From the NCBI GenBank assembly GCA_963921935.1, contig OY998175.1, forward strand, positions 152,201,309 to 152,265,308: 64,000 nt of DNA, written 5' to 3'. The position numbers and the translations under genes are program-made. This stretch comes from Galeruca laticollis. Taxonomy: Eukaryota > Arthropoda > Insecta > Coleoptera > Chrysomelidae. This document shows positions 7,405 through 15,989 of the stretch, piece by piece. Numbering within the stretch: position 1 is the stretch's first letter; every line of letters starts with the position of its first letter. The notes under the pieces are model-generated. The model made no database searches, was not told the origin of the DNA, and was given only the letters and a program-made list of their open reading frames with translations.

Positions 7405-8490
7405 ATGTCCGACGATAAGGTTGCAATTGCTCAGCGCAAGAAGAAAGTTAGTGAATTGGCGAGATCTATTCGCAAAAAATATTTAGCTTTGAAATTGGGA
7501 AAATCGGAGCAAGATGAGACTCTAAATAAACTATTTAAACCGATATCCGCACCGCTAAAGGAAATCGTTAAATCCTCAAAGTCACTACAAAAAACTCTAG
7601 TTTCAAATTTTACTCTCAAAGAGGAACCGAAGAAGGAGGAGGAAGAAGACAAAGAACCTGCTACTACACGCGACAATGATGATGATGTATTTACACCGTT
7701 TCTCGAATCAAAACCAGTAGCTGAGACGGATGAATCGGGAAATATCGTACGTCCCGAATCTCCAGAGGAGATGCGTCCTAACGTTTCACATGAAGCTTTT
7801 GAAGAATATATGGATCAATACCCTTCAATTAGTCGGGAATACATTGAAGACTATTTTCGGGGAGATGATAACATTGATAGGAATTATGGTCCTACATACA
7901 ATGATGATATCGGTTGGATGTTGGGTCAACGTCGAATTGCGTTCGATAAAAGAAACGGTAATATAAACGTGCTACAGGATGGTGAAAAAGAGGCTGGATA
8001 CTTACCTGGAACTCGAGGATTGTACGAGCTTTTATTTTACAACGATCCTCAATATAAAGAGGAAGATTTGACAAATTACAAAAGTCTACTAACTCATACC
8101 AAAGTTCATCTCGATGCACGTAATCGTCTGAAAAGTTCTAGGACAGATAAATATCATTACATCATTAAGCCCCTCTTTGCGACTAGACCAAAATCAACCC
8201 CATCAGTCATTAGTAGTAGTAGTAGTAGTAGTAGTAATATAATCCGACCTCCATCAGCTCGAATATTAAAGAAACTACAAGCTATTCAAAGTCCATCATA
8301 TAGTAATGTGGGAAAGGGGCTTTTGTCATACAACGAAAAACCGATGGAATACATTTATTGGGACGATCCAAATGAATTGGTTGAACGTTTAAAATTGTTG
8401 ATTGCATCCAAGGAGGCTGGCAACACATCCAACGATAACGAAATAGTTGCCATCATAAATGAACTAAGGGAAGCCGATATAATAGAATAA
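7405..8490 (+). CDS. DUF8207-like Maverick protein (361 aa), likely structural
   Basis: I choose the ATG at 7405 (MSDDKVAIAQ) over the one 21 nt upstream because the short upstream extension (LLVYII) is unlike the rest. The N-terminus is a basic helical segment (QRKKKVSELARSIRKKYLALK), followed by an acidic linker. A globular middle has YGPTYNDDIGWMLGQRRIAF, then a GTRGLYELLFYNDPQY segment. A serine run (about 8 Ser from AGT codons) follows, and a conserved-looking end YIYWDDPNELVERLKLLIAS and EIVAIINELREADII closes it. This combination is common beside Maverick ATPases in insects, and resembles what has been called DUF8207; molecular role unknown. It lies 26 bp before the next gene. Confidence 0.65.
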   Translation: MSDDKVAIAQRKKKVSELARSIRKKYLALKLGKSEQDETLNKLFKPISAPLKEIVKSSKSLQKTLVSNFTLKEEPKKEEEEDKEPATTRDNDDDVFTPFLESKPVAETDESGNIVRPESPEEMRPNVSHEAFEEYMDQYPSISREYIEDYFRGDDNIDRNYGPTYNDDIGWMLGQRRIAFDKRNGNINVLQDGEKEAGYLPGTRGLYELLFYNDPQYKEEDLTNYKSLLTHTKVHLDARNRLKSSRTDKYHYIIKPLFATRPKSTPSVISSSSSSSSNIIRPPSARILKKLQAIQSPSYSNVGKGLLSYNEKPMEYIYWDDPNELVERLKLLIASKEAGNTSNDNEIVAIINELREADIIE

Positions 8491-8516
8491 TCGAAAAAAG
8501 TCTATTCATTTCAATC

Positions 8517-8996
8517 ATGTCTGTCGATAAGTTTGGACATCGTCGTCGTCATGCTAATGAACGGGTTACTCCGTATATGCCGAAAGTAGCATATCCACAC
8601 ACTCCGGACGGTAATATTGATGCTGAAAATTTGAAAATCTGTAATTTGAAGATACCGACTACAAGTAGCGATGCTGTCAATAAACTTTATGTCGATGAGC
8701 AAATGCAAGTGTATCATAATGAACTTGTAGTACTTCAAAACAAAATCAACGACATTAATTCATTTATTTCGAGAAATCCGCCAGTCGCAGCTCGAGATAT
8801 GGCAACTAAAAAGTACGTCGATGATGTGATTGTTGCGATCAAAGATAATATGAGACAAGAATTCAAATCTTTTGTTCAAGGTTTTGGGGAAATATTTTTA
8901 AAAGATATACAACAACAATTCCAAGGAAAAATCGATAAGCATGAAGTATCCATAAACGAATTACGAACAAATTACTTGAAGAAAGGTATCAAATAG
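8517..8996 (+). CDS. Fibre- or hinge-like coiled-coil protein (159 aa)
   Basis: Opens with MSVDKFGHRRR, then contains two copies of a short motif, DAVNKLYVDEQ (about residue 54-64) and DMATKKYVDDV (about 93-103). Each is followed by a predicted helical coiled-coil stretch with hydrophobic heptads (VYHNELVVLQNKINDINSF; IVAIKDNMRQEFKSFVQGF). The xAxxKxYVD motif pair is typical of trimeric tail-fibre or attachment proteins of phages and of small fibre-like proteins in Maverick elements. A virion surface role is inferred. The stop is at 8996, and the integrase start follows 32 bp later in the same direction. Confidence 0.55.
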   Translation: MSVDKFGHRRRHANERVTPYMPKVAYPHTPDGNIDAENLKICNLKIPTTSSDAVNKLYVDEQMQVYHNELVVLQNKINDINSFISRNPPVAARDMATKKYVDDVIVAIKDNMRQEFKSFVQGFGEIFLKDIQQQFQGKIDKHEVSINELRTNYLKKGIK

Positions 8997-9028
8997 TATC
9001 GAAAAGATATCATCAGTTGAGAACGTGT

Positions 9029-9973
9029 ATGCGCTTACGAAGCATGTCGTCCAAAATACAGCTTGTTAACGAACTCCACAAACCGATGCGTAAAAATTAT
9101 CCGCGCAGACGTACAATTGTCAAAGGTATAGATGATTTATGGCAAATGGATTTAGCCGAAATGCGACCTTACGCTCATCAAAATAAAAACCATAAAATGA
9201 TTCTAGTCGTTATCGATTGTTTTTCAAAGTTTTTGTGGACACGACCATTAAAGACAAAGACTGGCGAAGAGCTAACTCGTGCATTCTCGGACATTCTCGC
9301 CCACACAGGTCGAACACCCAAAAATCTTCAATCGGACCAAGGAACGGAATTTTACAACAACAAGTTTCAACAATTGATGAAAAAACATGGAATTAATCAC
9401 TATAGCGTATTTAGTACGAAAAAAGCTGCAATGGCCGAACGAGTAATACGATCATTGAAATCAAAACTATATAAACATTTCAGTTTAAATGGCACCTACA
9501 AATGGATAGATATTCTACCAGAAATTACAAACGAATACAATAATACAAAGCATTCAACTACCAAGTATAAGCCCTCCCAAGTCAATAAATCCAACGAAGA
9601 AGCTATTTTAAACCAAACCTATAAACATCTAAAGATTGCAGGACCACGAAAATTCAAAGTCGGTGATATTGTTCGTATAAGCAAGTCGAAGCATGCCTTT
9701 GAAAAAGGATACACACCCAATTGGACGACAGAACTATTCAAAATCATTAAAGTGAAAATAACCAATCCTGCCACCTATTTGCTTGAGGATATGTATGGAG
9801 TACCAATCAGTGGAGGGTTTTATGAGGAAGAGCTGCAGAAAACGTCAAATCCAGACATTTACTTGGTGGAAAAGGTACTTAGAAGAAAAGGTAACAAAAT
9901 GTATGTTAAATGGCTTGGATTAGACGGAAAGTATAATAGTTGGATTGGAAAAACAGATGTTGTTGTTGTGTAA
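9029..9973 (+). CDS. Retrovirus-type DDE integrase with C-terminal chromodomain (314 aa)
   Basis: The rve catalytic core has Asp41 (WQMDLAEM), Asp103 (QSDQGTEF) and Glu137 (AAMAERVI), with 33 residues between the last two. It is followed by an SH3-like segment (RKFKVGDIVRISKSKHAF) and a chromodomain (IYLVEKVLRRKGNKMYVKWLG, then YNSWIGKTDV, residues about 265-310). I chose the first ATG at 9029; no earlier ATG is in frame, so the N-terminal zinc-binding HHCC domain found in many integrases is missing or lies on an unseen exon. The enzyme inserts the element and generates the 6-bp target duplication seen here. The chromodomain may steer insertion to chromatin marks. No break. Confidence 0.92.
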   Translation: MRLRSMSSKIQLVNELHKPMRKNYPRRRTIVKGIDDLWQMDLAEMRPYAHQNKNHKMILVVIDCFSKFLWTRPLKTKTGEELTRAFSDILAHTGRTPKNLQSDQGTEFYNNKFQQLMKKHGINHYSVFSTKKAAMAERVIRSLKSKLYKHFSLNGTYKWIDILPEITNEYNNTKHSTTKYKPSQVNKSNEEAILNQTYKHLKIAGPRKFKVGDIVRISKSKHAFEKGYTPNWTTELFKIIKVKITNPATYLLEDMYGVPISGGFYEEELQKTSNPDIYLVEKVLRRKGNKMYVKWLGLDGKYNSWIGKTDVVVV

Positions 9974-10092
9974 CCACTTTTCATTTCAAGTTATGAGAAC
10001 TGTGGTTTTGTAGCGAAGAGAATTAACCGCAAAGATAGATAGGAGTTGATATAAATTGTAGTGAGCTGTAGGTTATATTGTTAGTAGTCAAT

Positions 10093-10797
10093 ATGAGTTC
10101 TCAAGATAGCGGTTTTAGTAGCTGTGCTACAGAAAATTATAATTATAGTGCTGAATTAGATCGTATTTTGGAAATGTATGAAATAGCTGCTAAAAAAGAA
10201 GACCATTACCTGTTGTATACCGAGTATCCTACACATACGAATTTCCAAATTGGTTGTGGTTTAAGTCCTGCAAGAACGTTCAGTAGCGCAATCACTCTAT
10301 CAGCAACGAATAACCCTACGAAAATCTCCTTCAGCACTTTCGAATGGGCTACGTTTATCGATATTTTAAATAATAATTCATTCATAGATGAACCACTTCC
10401 AGCGTTTTACGATGATTATGAGCCGGAGACGATACAATGTGGCGACTACTGTACCATTCATCAAGTAATATTCGATTGTGTAAAATGGTTGGAAGTAATC
10501 AAACACGGCGTCAGCTTCCCTTTAACTCAACAAGATGTTCATCAAATTCTACAACTCCATCATCATCTCATTTCCCCTCGTCTCACCCATTTGGAATCTG
10601 TAAATTTTGGTGAATACTACAGAAATGTGATTGAACTTATTAGGAATTTTGCTCAAAATAATGGACATTTAAGTAAATTTGAGTTATTGTATACTATATG
10701 TGATTGTAGTGATAGCGTATTGTCTGTAGCACTTAGAGAATTTATATATTTCTATAAAGCTAAAGTTGTAAATGATTTAGATGATGTAATAAATTGA
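10093..10797 (+). CDS. Unknown Maverick protein (234 aa)
   Basis: A complete frame with ATG at 10093 (MSSQDSGFSSCATENY). The first 50 residues are Ser/Asn-rich with a QDSGFSS motif. The middle is beta-like with GCGLSPARTFSSAITL and a STFEWATFIDIL segment. The second half is helical with CTIHQVIFDCVKWLEVIK, a His-rich patch (ILQLHHHLI) and KFELLYTICDCSDSVLSVALREFIYFYKAK. I do not recognise the family. It follows the integrase by about 120 bp on the same strand and ends just before the convergent metalloproteinase gene. This slot often carries lineage-specific genes in Maverick-type elements. Four Cys near residues 105-120 and 205-212 could form disulfides or bind metal. Confidence 0.55.
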   Translation: MSSQDSGFSSCATENYNYSAELDRILEMYEIAAKKEDHYLLYTEYPTHTNFQIGCGLSPARTFSSAITLSATNNPTKISFSTFEWATFIDILNNNSFIDEPLPAFYDDYEPETIQCGDYCTIHQVIFDCVKWLEVIKHGVSFPLTQQDVHQILQLHHHLISPRLTHLESVNFGEYYRNVIELIRNFAQNNGHLSKFELLYTICDCSDSVLSVALREFIYFYKAKVVNDLDDVIN

Positions 10798-10947
10798 TTA
10801 ATTAACATTATTGTTTGTTTTTATTTCCTCACGTCCTTCTCACGTGAGTCGTTTGAAGAATTTACTAAACAAAGTTACTATTGGTCACAAGCACGATCAA
10901 TATACAAGATGTAGATGAAAAAAAATTTATAACTAAGTATTACATTT

Positions 10948-12486
10948 TTATTGATAAATATTTATAATTTTGTGTAACAGAGTTTTTAATTGATTCAATA
11001 GCGTATCTTCAGGGCAGGGTACTCCAAATAGACTCCAAGTAAATGGTTTCGCATCAACAACTTTACGGATATATTCACTGTATTTGTAATATATGTCTTT
11101 GTAGAAAAAGTAAATGTATCCATCTGTATATCGAAATGCAGATGTTACGCCTTCGGGAACTCCTGGAAAGGCGTCATGCAAATATCCTCTATTAATAGTA
11201 TGCCCTTCTGCATTAAATTCAATGTAGGAATTGTTATTGTACAGCAGATACATCTGTCCGCTATTGGTTTGAAATACAGCATTAATTAGGGCATATCGGG
11301 GTATGGGAAGCGGAAAAGAGTCGTGTATATTCAAATTTGGAAATGCAGCTGCATAATATTGATTGTTGCTGAACGTAACTAAATCCCCCACAGAGTTTTG
11401 AAACACATGAGAGACGTTTGAGGATGCCAGTTCTTTTGGTAGGTAATCGACAATTAATTCTGGGGTTTTTGGTATATGCATATCGTTTAAATCTAGTCTC
11501 CATAAATATTTTTCGTGCCCCACATACATTCTATAGTTTGGAAAAAGTGGGGCCGTCGCAAGAAACATAAAGTCCGGAGTACGAATTTCACACAGGTTCT
11601 TTTTATTTCCTCCTCCTCCTCTTTCTATAGGCATAATTCTTCTTCTGGGTTCAGATCGTGGCGTTGATTTTACTGTAGTTGTCGTCGCTGTAGTGAATGT
11701 AGAATTTTCGATGTATTTTCTTTGCGCCCCATACAAAGCTATCGTCGCATTTTTATCGTCTTCATCCAGTTCTACTCTATCTGTTTGATACCAAGGGTAC
11801 ATGATGGCCGATTTAACTTCGCTATGCGCTAAGCCAATAGCATGTCCAATTTCGTGAGTTAAAACCATTAAAAAACTAACCATCCCTTCTGGAACCTTGA
11901 AATCATCTCCAAAATACCAGTTTAGGTTCATATCTAGATGAATTTCAATACATTTACTATACGGGTTGGGATAATAAGAATGACCCAACACACCATTACC
12001 AAGATCGAATGGACATTGATCAGTTCCATGACAGTCGCTTCGAAAATAGTGCTTTCTATTGGTGACGGTTATAGTGATGTCTGGCTTTATTTTAGCCGTT
12101 TTCACATTTTTAAACTTCAAATTGGATGCTGATTGCCATGTATCAAAAGCAAGCTTCGCTGTTTTTAAATGCGCGTCGGTAGCTTGTGGAAAATACCAAA
12201 GTAATTCTGTTTTGTTCCATTTTGAATGTATAACATAATTATTATCACCCTTTATACATCGAGGTCTCTTCATCAAATCAATAGTTTCTTTATTAGGCGT
12301 TCCATCTACAGGAAGATTATATTTTTCTTGAAAATTAATAAGAACGGCTTCAAAGTCAGTTAATGAATTTTGACTTGAATTCATATAACCATATTTTTCG
12401 AAAAATGATTTAGCGTACGACACATTATCATTTTCGGTGCATGAGGCTGTAGAAACTAGGATCAATACGTATATACTCTTCAACAT
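10948..12486 (-). CDS. Secreted matrix metalloproteinase with hemopexin domain carried by the Maverick (512 aa)
   Basis: A full-length, intronless matrixin. It has a signal peptide at residues 1-16 (LKSIYVLILVSTASC) and a peptidoglycan-binding-like prodomain ending in a cysteine switch, KRPRCIKGD, with Cys77. In the catalytic domain the zinc site HEIGHAIGLAH spans 211-221 (His211, Glu212, His215, His221), and the Met-turn SAIMYP has Met229. A Thr/Arg-rich hinge (about 260-295) follows, then a hemopexin-like domain from about 298 to 490, bracketed by Cys near its two ends. It has no visible break. It should cleave extracellular matrix after secretion. Matrixins occur in some large insect DNA viruses; here it lies inside the inverted repeats, convergent with the 234-aa gene, so it is cargo. 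Capture from a host mRNA or another virus is inferred. Confidence 0.93.
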   Translation of the reverse strand: MLKSIYVLILVSTASCTENDNVSYAKSFFEKYGYMNSSQNSLTDFEAVLINFQEKYNLPVDGTPNKETIDLMKRPRCIKGDNNYVIHSKWNKTELLWYFPQATDAHLKTAKLAFDTWQSASNLKFKNVKTAKIKPDITITVTNRKHYFRSDCHGTDQCPFDLGNGVLGHSYYPNPYSKCIEIHLDMNLNWYFGDDFKVPEGMVSFLMVLTHEIGHAIGLAHSEVKSAIMYPWYQTDRVELDEDDKNATIALYGAQRKYIENSTFTTATTTTVKSTPRSEPRRRIMPIERGGGGNKKNLCEIRTPDFMFLATAPLFPNYRMYVGHEKYLWRLDLNDMHIPKTPELIVDYLPKELASSNVSHVFQNSVGDLVTFSNNQYYAAAFPNLNIHDSFPLPIPRYALINAVFQTNSGQMYLLYNNNSYIEFNAEGHTINRGYLHDAFPGVPEGVTSAFRYTDGYIYFFYKDIYYKYSEYIRKVVDAKPFTWSLFGVPCPEDTLLNQLKTLLHKIINIYQ

Positions 12487-12913
12487 ATTGAATGATACTA
12501 ATCATTAGAGAATACAAAAACATTATTTTATATTTTTTTTCTTATTGATGTGATAAAATTAGAACATCTTCGTTATTTCTTTCCCGTTATCAGTTATTGT
12601 GGTTTTTGATATTTCGCATTACTGTTTTTTCATCGATTATAAATGTAACTAATATAATGAATTTATTCTCTATATTCTTTTTTACTCCACCGTATATATA
12701 GTGAACATCGAATTCTGATTATAATAATAATATGTTTTATTCGTTAACAATACAGCAATGTTTAATTTTAAACTTTGTGGTAGGAAATAGATAAGGGATT
12801 ATTGAAAACATGTTTACAAAATTTGGTAAATTTAATATTTTTACATAATGAAAATAAATAAGGTTAATAATAATATACAAATCATTTAAAAATATTGTTT
12901 AGCTCATCATCAT
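12487..12913. other. AT-rich intergenic region upstream of the metalloproteinase
   Basis: About 430 bp, very AT-rich, with no supported gene. It must contain the leftward promoter of the metalloproteinase. ACCGTATATATAGTG at about 12691-12704 is a TATA-like block, and an ATAATAATAATATG stretch follows. No other signal was recognised. Confidence 0.4.
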
Positions 12914-13225
12914 TCATGTTTCGAGTCTTGTGGGGCGGATTCGATTTAATGGATATGCTACTGTTTGCGGTGTTTGACGTTTAAAGATGTAATCTATAGC
13001 ATTTGAAATCTCCTGTTGTTTCCCTGCTTTCTGTAATTCTTCAGGAGGCATCCAATTTATCGTGAGCTTCCCCCATTTATTTGGATTTGAATCGGCACTA
13101 AGATGTAGGTTTTCAATTTGCATCATAACCTTTTTCTTATCTTCATAAAAAGTAATATCCTTATTCAATCGATCTATTTTCATTATAAATTCCTCAATTC
13201 GACGTCTGTACTCAACAAAAGACAT
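12914..13225 (-). CDS. Small coiled-coil protein of unknown function (103 aa)
   Basis: Starts ATG at 13225 (MSFVEYRRRIEEF). The N-terminal 45 residues form a charged amphipathic helix likely to be a coiled coil. A NKWGKLTINWMPPEEL segment follows, and a basic C-terminus (KRQTPQTVAYPLNRIRPTRLET). I do not recognise it. Partial degenerate copies of its middle (CCATTTATTTGGATTTGAATC with the following 40 nt) recur at about 13241-13300 and 13340-13375, so the gene has been locally duplicated into non-coding DNA. It is the gene nearest the right TIR. Confidence 0.4.
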   Translation of the reverse strand: MSFVEYRRRIEEFIMKIDRLNKDITFYEDKKKVMMQIENLHLSADSNPNKWGKLTINWMPPEELQKAGKQQEISNAIDYIFKRQTPQTVAYPLNRIRPTRLET

Positions 13226-13504
13226 GTCTCTAATGATTTGATTCCATTTATTTTGATTTGAATCTGAGATGTGGGTTTTCAGTGTGTATCATAAATTCAT
13301 TATACGGGGTGTGGTCAACAAAAAGATGGGTCTCTATTGATTCCATTTATTTTGATTTGAATCAATACATGGATTTCTCTTATCTTCACGTAACGTCCTT
13401 ATTCAATCGATGTTATACGAAAACACTGATTGCGTCACACTATATACATGGACAATGTAGGTTGGTAGTATTGACGAAAGATCGACTTTAATCCAGACAA
13501 CAAT

Positions 13505-14352
13505 AGCAGAGTGTCCTTTTGGCATCGTAGACATCTTGTATACTGATCATCGTAGTAAGATATTTATGACAACCCCCGGTATATCGGTATATTATTGAAA
13601 AACTTATCTCTTCTTCTTCTTCTGTCCCATTGATCAACGGCACCCTCTGGTCATTGTCTTCAGGTATGATTCTTGTAAGCCCTCCGGTTATTGTCCTCAT
13701 CATAATGGTGTTTATTTGACTCCAATCTGACCAATCAGAGATGCTTGTGTCCTTTTGGCATCGTAGACATCTTGTTTACTGATCATCGTAGTAACATATT
13801 TATGACAGCACCTCGTATATCGGTATATTATTGTAAAACTTATCGCTTATCTCTTCTTCTTTCCCATTGATCAGCGACACCCTCTGGTCATTGTCTTCAG
13901 GTACGATTCTTGTAAATCCTCCGGTCATTGACTTCATCATAATGGTGTTTATTTGGTTCCAATCTGACCAATCAGAGATGCTTGTGTCCTTTTGGCATCG
14001 TAGACATCTTGTTTACTGATCATCGTAGTAACATATTTATGACAGCACCTCGTATATCGGTATATTATTGTAAAACTTATCGCTTATCTCTTCTTCTTTC
14101 CCATTGATCAGCGACACCCTCTGGTCATTGTCTTCAGGTACGATTCTTGTAAATCCTCCGGTCATTGACTTCATCATAATGGTGTTTATTTGGTTCCAAT
14201 CTGACCAATCAGAGATGCTTGTGCCCTTTTGGTATCGTAGACATCTTGTTTACTGATCATCGTAGTAACATATTTATGACAGCACCTCGTATATCGGTAT
14301 ATTATTGTAAAACTTATCGCTTATCTCTTCTTCTTTCCCATTGATCAACGGC
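13505..14352. repeat. Tandem array, about 3.6 copies of a 237-bp unit
   Basis: The block starting GTGTCCTTTTGGCATCGTAGACATC recurs at about 13509, 13741, 13978 and 14215. The last three intervals are 237 bp; the first copy is more diverged and slightly shorter. Each unit carries TCTTCTTCTTTCCCATTGATC, CCTCTGGTCATTGTCTTCAGG and ACCAATCAGAGATGCTTGT blocks. Copies 2-4 are almost identical, pointing to recent amplification. No coding frame is conserved. The array sits between the 103-aa gene and the right TIR. Confidence 0.9.
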
Positions 14353-14388
14353 ATCCTCTATACATGATATCATAGAACAGATGGGGCA

Positions 14389-15147
14389 TACGTCACACTA
14401 TATACATGGCGACATAGAAAAATCATAAAGATGATATCACAGAATAGATGGGGCATACGTCACACTATATACATGGCGACATAGAACAGATGGGGCATAC
14501 GATACATTTGACAGATGACACATACAACAGAACGCACGTACGGCACATAGAACAGATGGGGCATACGATACATTTGACAGATGACACATACAACAGAACG
14601 CACGTATGGGGCATACGACACATTTGACAGTTGGCACACGTGACGGGGTTGACAGATGACACATTTGACGGACGGTCCATACGTCACATACGGTGCGTGA
14701 AATCCAAGATGGCTGCCACGACGGTTGACACGTGCGCAGATGGCACATACGACACATTTGACGGTTGACGCGCGTGCCGGGGCTGACAGATGACACATTT
14801 GACGGGTTCGACAGATGACTCATACGACAGATCGCTCATACGGTACGTTTGACGGTTTGACGTACGTGGCGGGTCGACAGATGATCCTTACGGCACATAC
14901 GCAGGCGCGTGCGCAGAAAGATGGCCTCCTTCCGGTACGGGGGGGTTTGCTATGTTAGGTTACCGCCTTTTGAGCTTCCGTTGATGACGTCACGGCCGGT
15001 GGGGGCCATACGACGGCGCGTGCGCAGAAATCCAAGATGGCCGCCTTCCGGTACGTGGGGTTTGCTATCTTAGGTTACCGCCAATCGAGCTTCCGGTGAC
15101 GTCACTACCCCCTCCTAAAACGTGCGTCTAGTGACCCACTATCTACT
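14389..15147 (-). repeat. Right terminal inverted repeat of the Maverick (about 759 bp)
   Basis: The reverse complement of the left TIR plus an extra 328-bp segment (about 14700-15027). The extra segment contains a second copy of the GGTTTGCTATGTTAGGTTACC/GCCGCC block near 14945, so the right arm preserves an internal duplication that the left arm has lost or never had. Degenerate 20-bp GACAGATGACACATTTGACG blocks fill the inner part. Open frames across it are periodicity artefacts. Confidence 0.92.
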
Positions 15148-15153
15148 TTCCCC
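15148..15153. repeat. Target-site duplication, right copy (TTCCCC)
   Basis: Directly follows the CTATCTACT terminus and is identical to 1431-1436. Confidence 0.9.
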
Positions 15154-15800
15154 CCACAATTTAAAAATAAGAGAAGATCGTCTACATAGACTGCAACAAA
15201 AAGAATACCATCTTCTGTAATTTTGTGGTAGACACTAGGATCCACCTTGGATTGACTCAAACCAATTTCTTTCAGTGCCACATCTAGCTTTTCATTCCAT
15301 TATCTACTGGCCTGTTTAAGGCCATAAATGGTTTTCTTTAATCTGCAAACCTGGGCACCTTGTTCAAATGCTGGAGGCAGGAGCATGTACACCTCTTCAC
15401 CCAAATCTCCTTGCAAAAATGCGGTAACTGCATCCATCTGCTCAATATATAAATCAAATTTTGCAGCAAAGACAATTAACAATCGGATAGAGTTATATCT
15501 TACAACAGGAGAAAAAGTTTCTTCATAATCTAAACCTTTTCTTTGAGCACAACCCTTAATTACAAGACGAGCTTTGTAACGTAAAATGTTGCCTTCTCCA
15601 TCTCCTTTGGTTTTAAAAACCCACTTGCAGTTTATGGGTTTGCGATTTGAAGGTAAATCAGTTAATACCCAAGTGTAATTTTCTTGCAGAGAATTGAATT
15701 CTTCTTCCATAGCTTCATTCCATTTTGAAGCTTCAGGTCTCTGCAAAGCATCTTCTACAATTAAAGGATTTTTTTGGCATCAGGAATGGATCCATGTAGC
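15154..15800 (-). pseudogene. Copia pol, N-terminal half of reverse transcriptase
   Basis: The minus strand reads EASKWNEAMEEEFNSLQENYTW (15728-15660), CKWVFKTKGDGEGNILRYKARLV, DYEETFSPVVRYNSIR, MDAVTAFLQGDLGEEVYM and IYGLKQASR, the classical order of Copia RT blocks. After one stop just past the QASR block it continues through the YVDD catalytic box at about 15195-15184, and stops where the Maverick begins. The following RT part is at 1430 downward. Above about 15790 the frame meets a stop, and the similarity ends near the 3' end of the LINE. Confidence 0.88.
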
Positions 15801-15989
15801 AAGGAACACTGTTGATAAAATGGCAATAACTATCCTATAGGTTTGTGTACATGCTTAAGGGTTACATCGACTATGAGAAAAGACAAGGTCACACGCTTCT
15901 CGCCTAGGGGTCAATCAAGGCATTATTCTAACGATACAGGTGGACCACGGATAGGGAGGTATATATATATACATAAGGGAACAAAACAT

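Larger units (their letters stand above)
1437..15147. mobile_element. Maverick/Polinton-like (adintovirus-like) element, 13.7 kb, no DNA polymerase gene
   Basis: A complete element bounded by inverted repeats whose outermost bases are AGTAGATAGTGGGTCACTAG on each strand and by perfect TTCCCC target duplications. It holds virus-type genes: two capsid-like proteins, a cysteine protease, a PLA2/core gene, a packaging ATPase, a fibre-like protein and a DDE integrase, plus a matrix metalloproteinase and several unknown genes. A 6-bp TSD, AG/CT termini, integrase, ATPase, protease and capsid together are diagnostic of Maverick/Polinton elements. Protein-primed polymerase B, normally about 1,000 aa, is absent, and no unassigned stretch is long enough to hold it. 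Two structural genes carry one in-frame stop each; the rest are open. It sits in the reverse transcriptase region of a Copia element. Confidence 0.93.

Noticed and set aside
13488..13703. 71-aa minus-strand frame with a Glu run in the first copy of the 237-bp array
   Set aside because: The frame is not conserved in the other three units, so it is not a gene.
1437..15147. Protein-primed DNA polymerase B, helicase or Rep gene in the Maverick
   Set aside because: Looked for large frames and DTD-type polymerase blocks on both strands; none is present between the TIRs.
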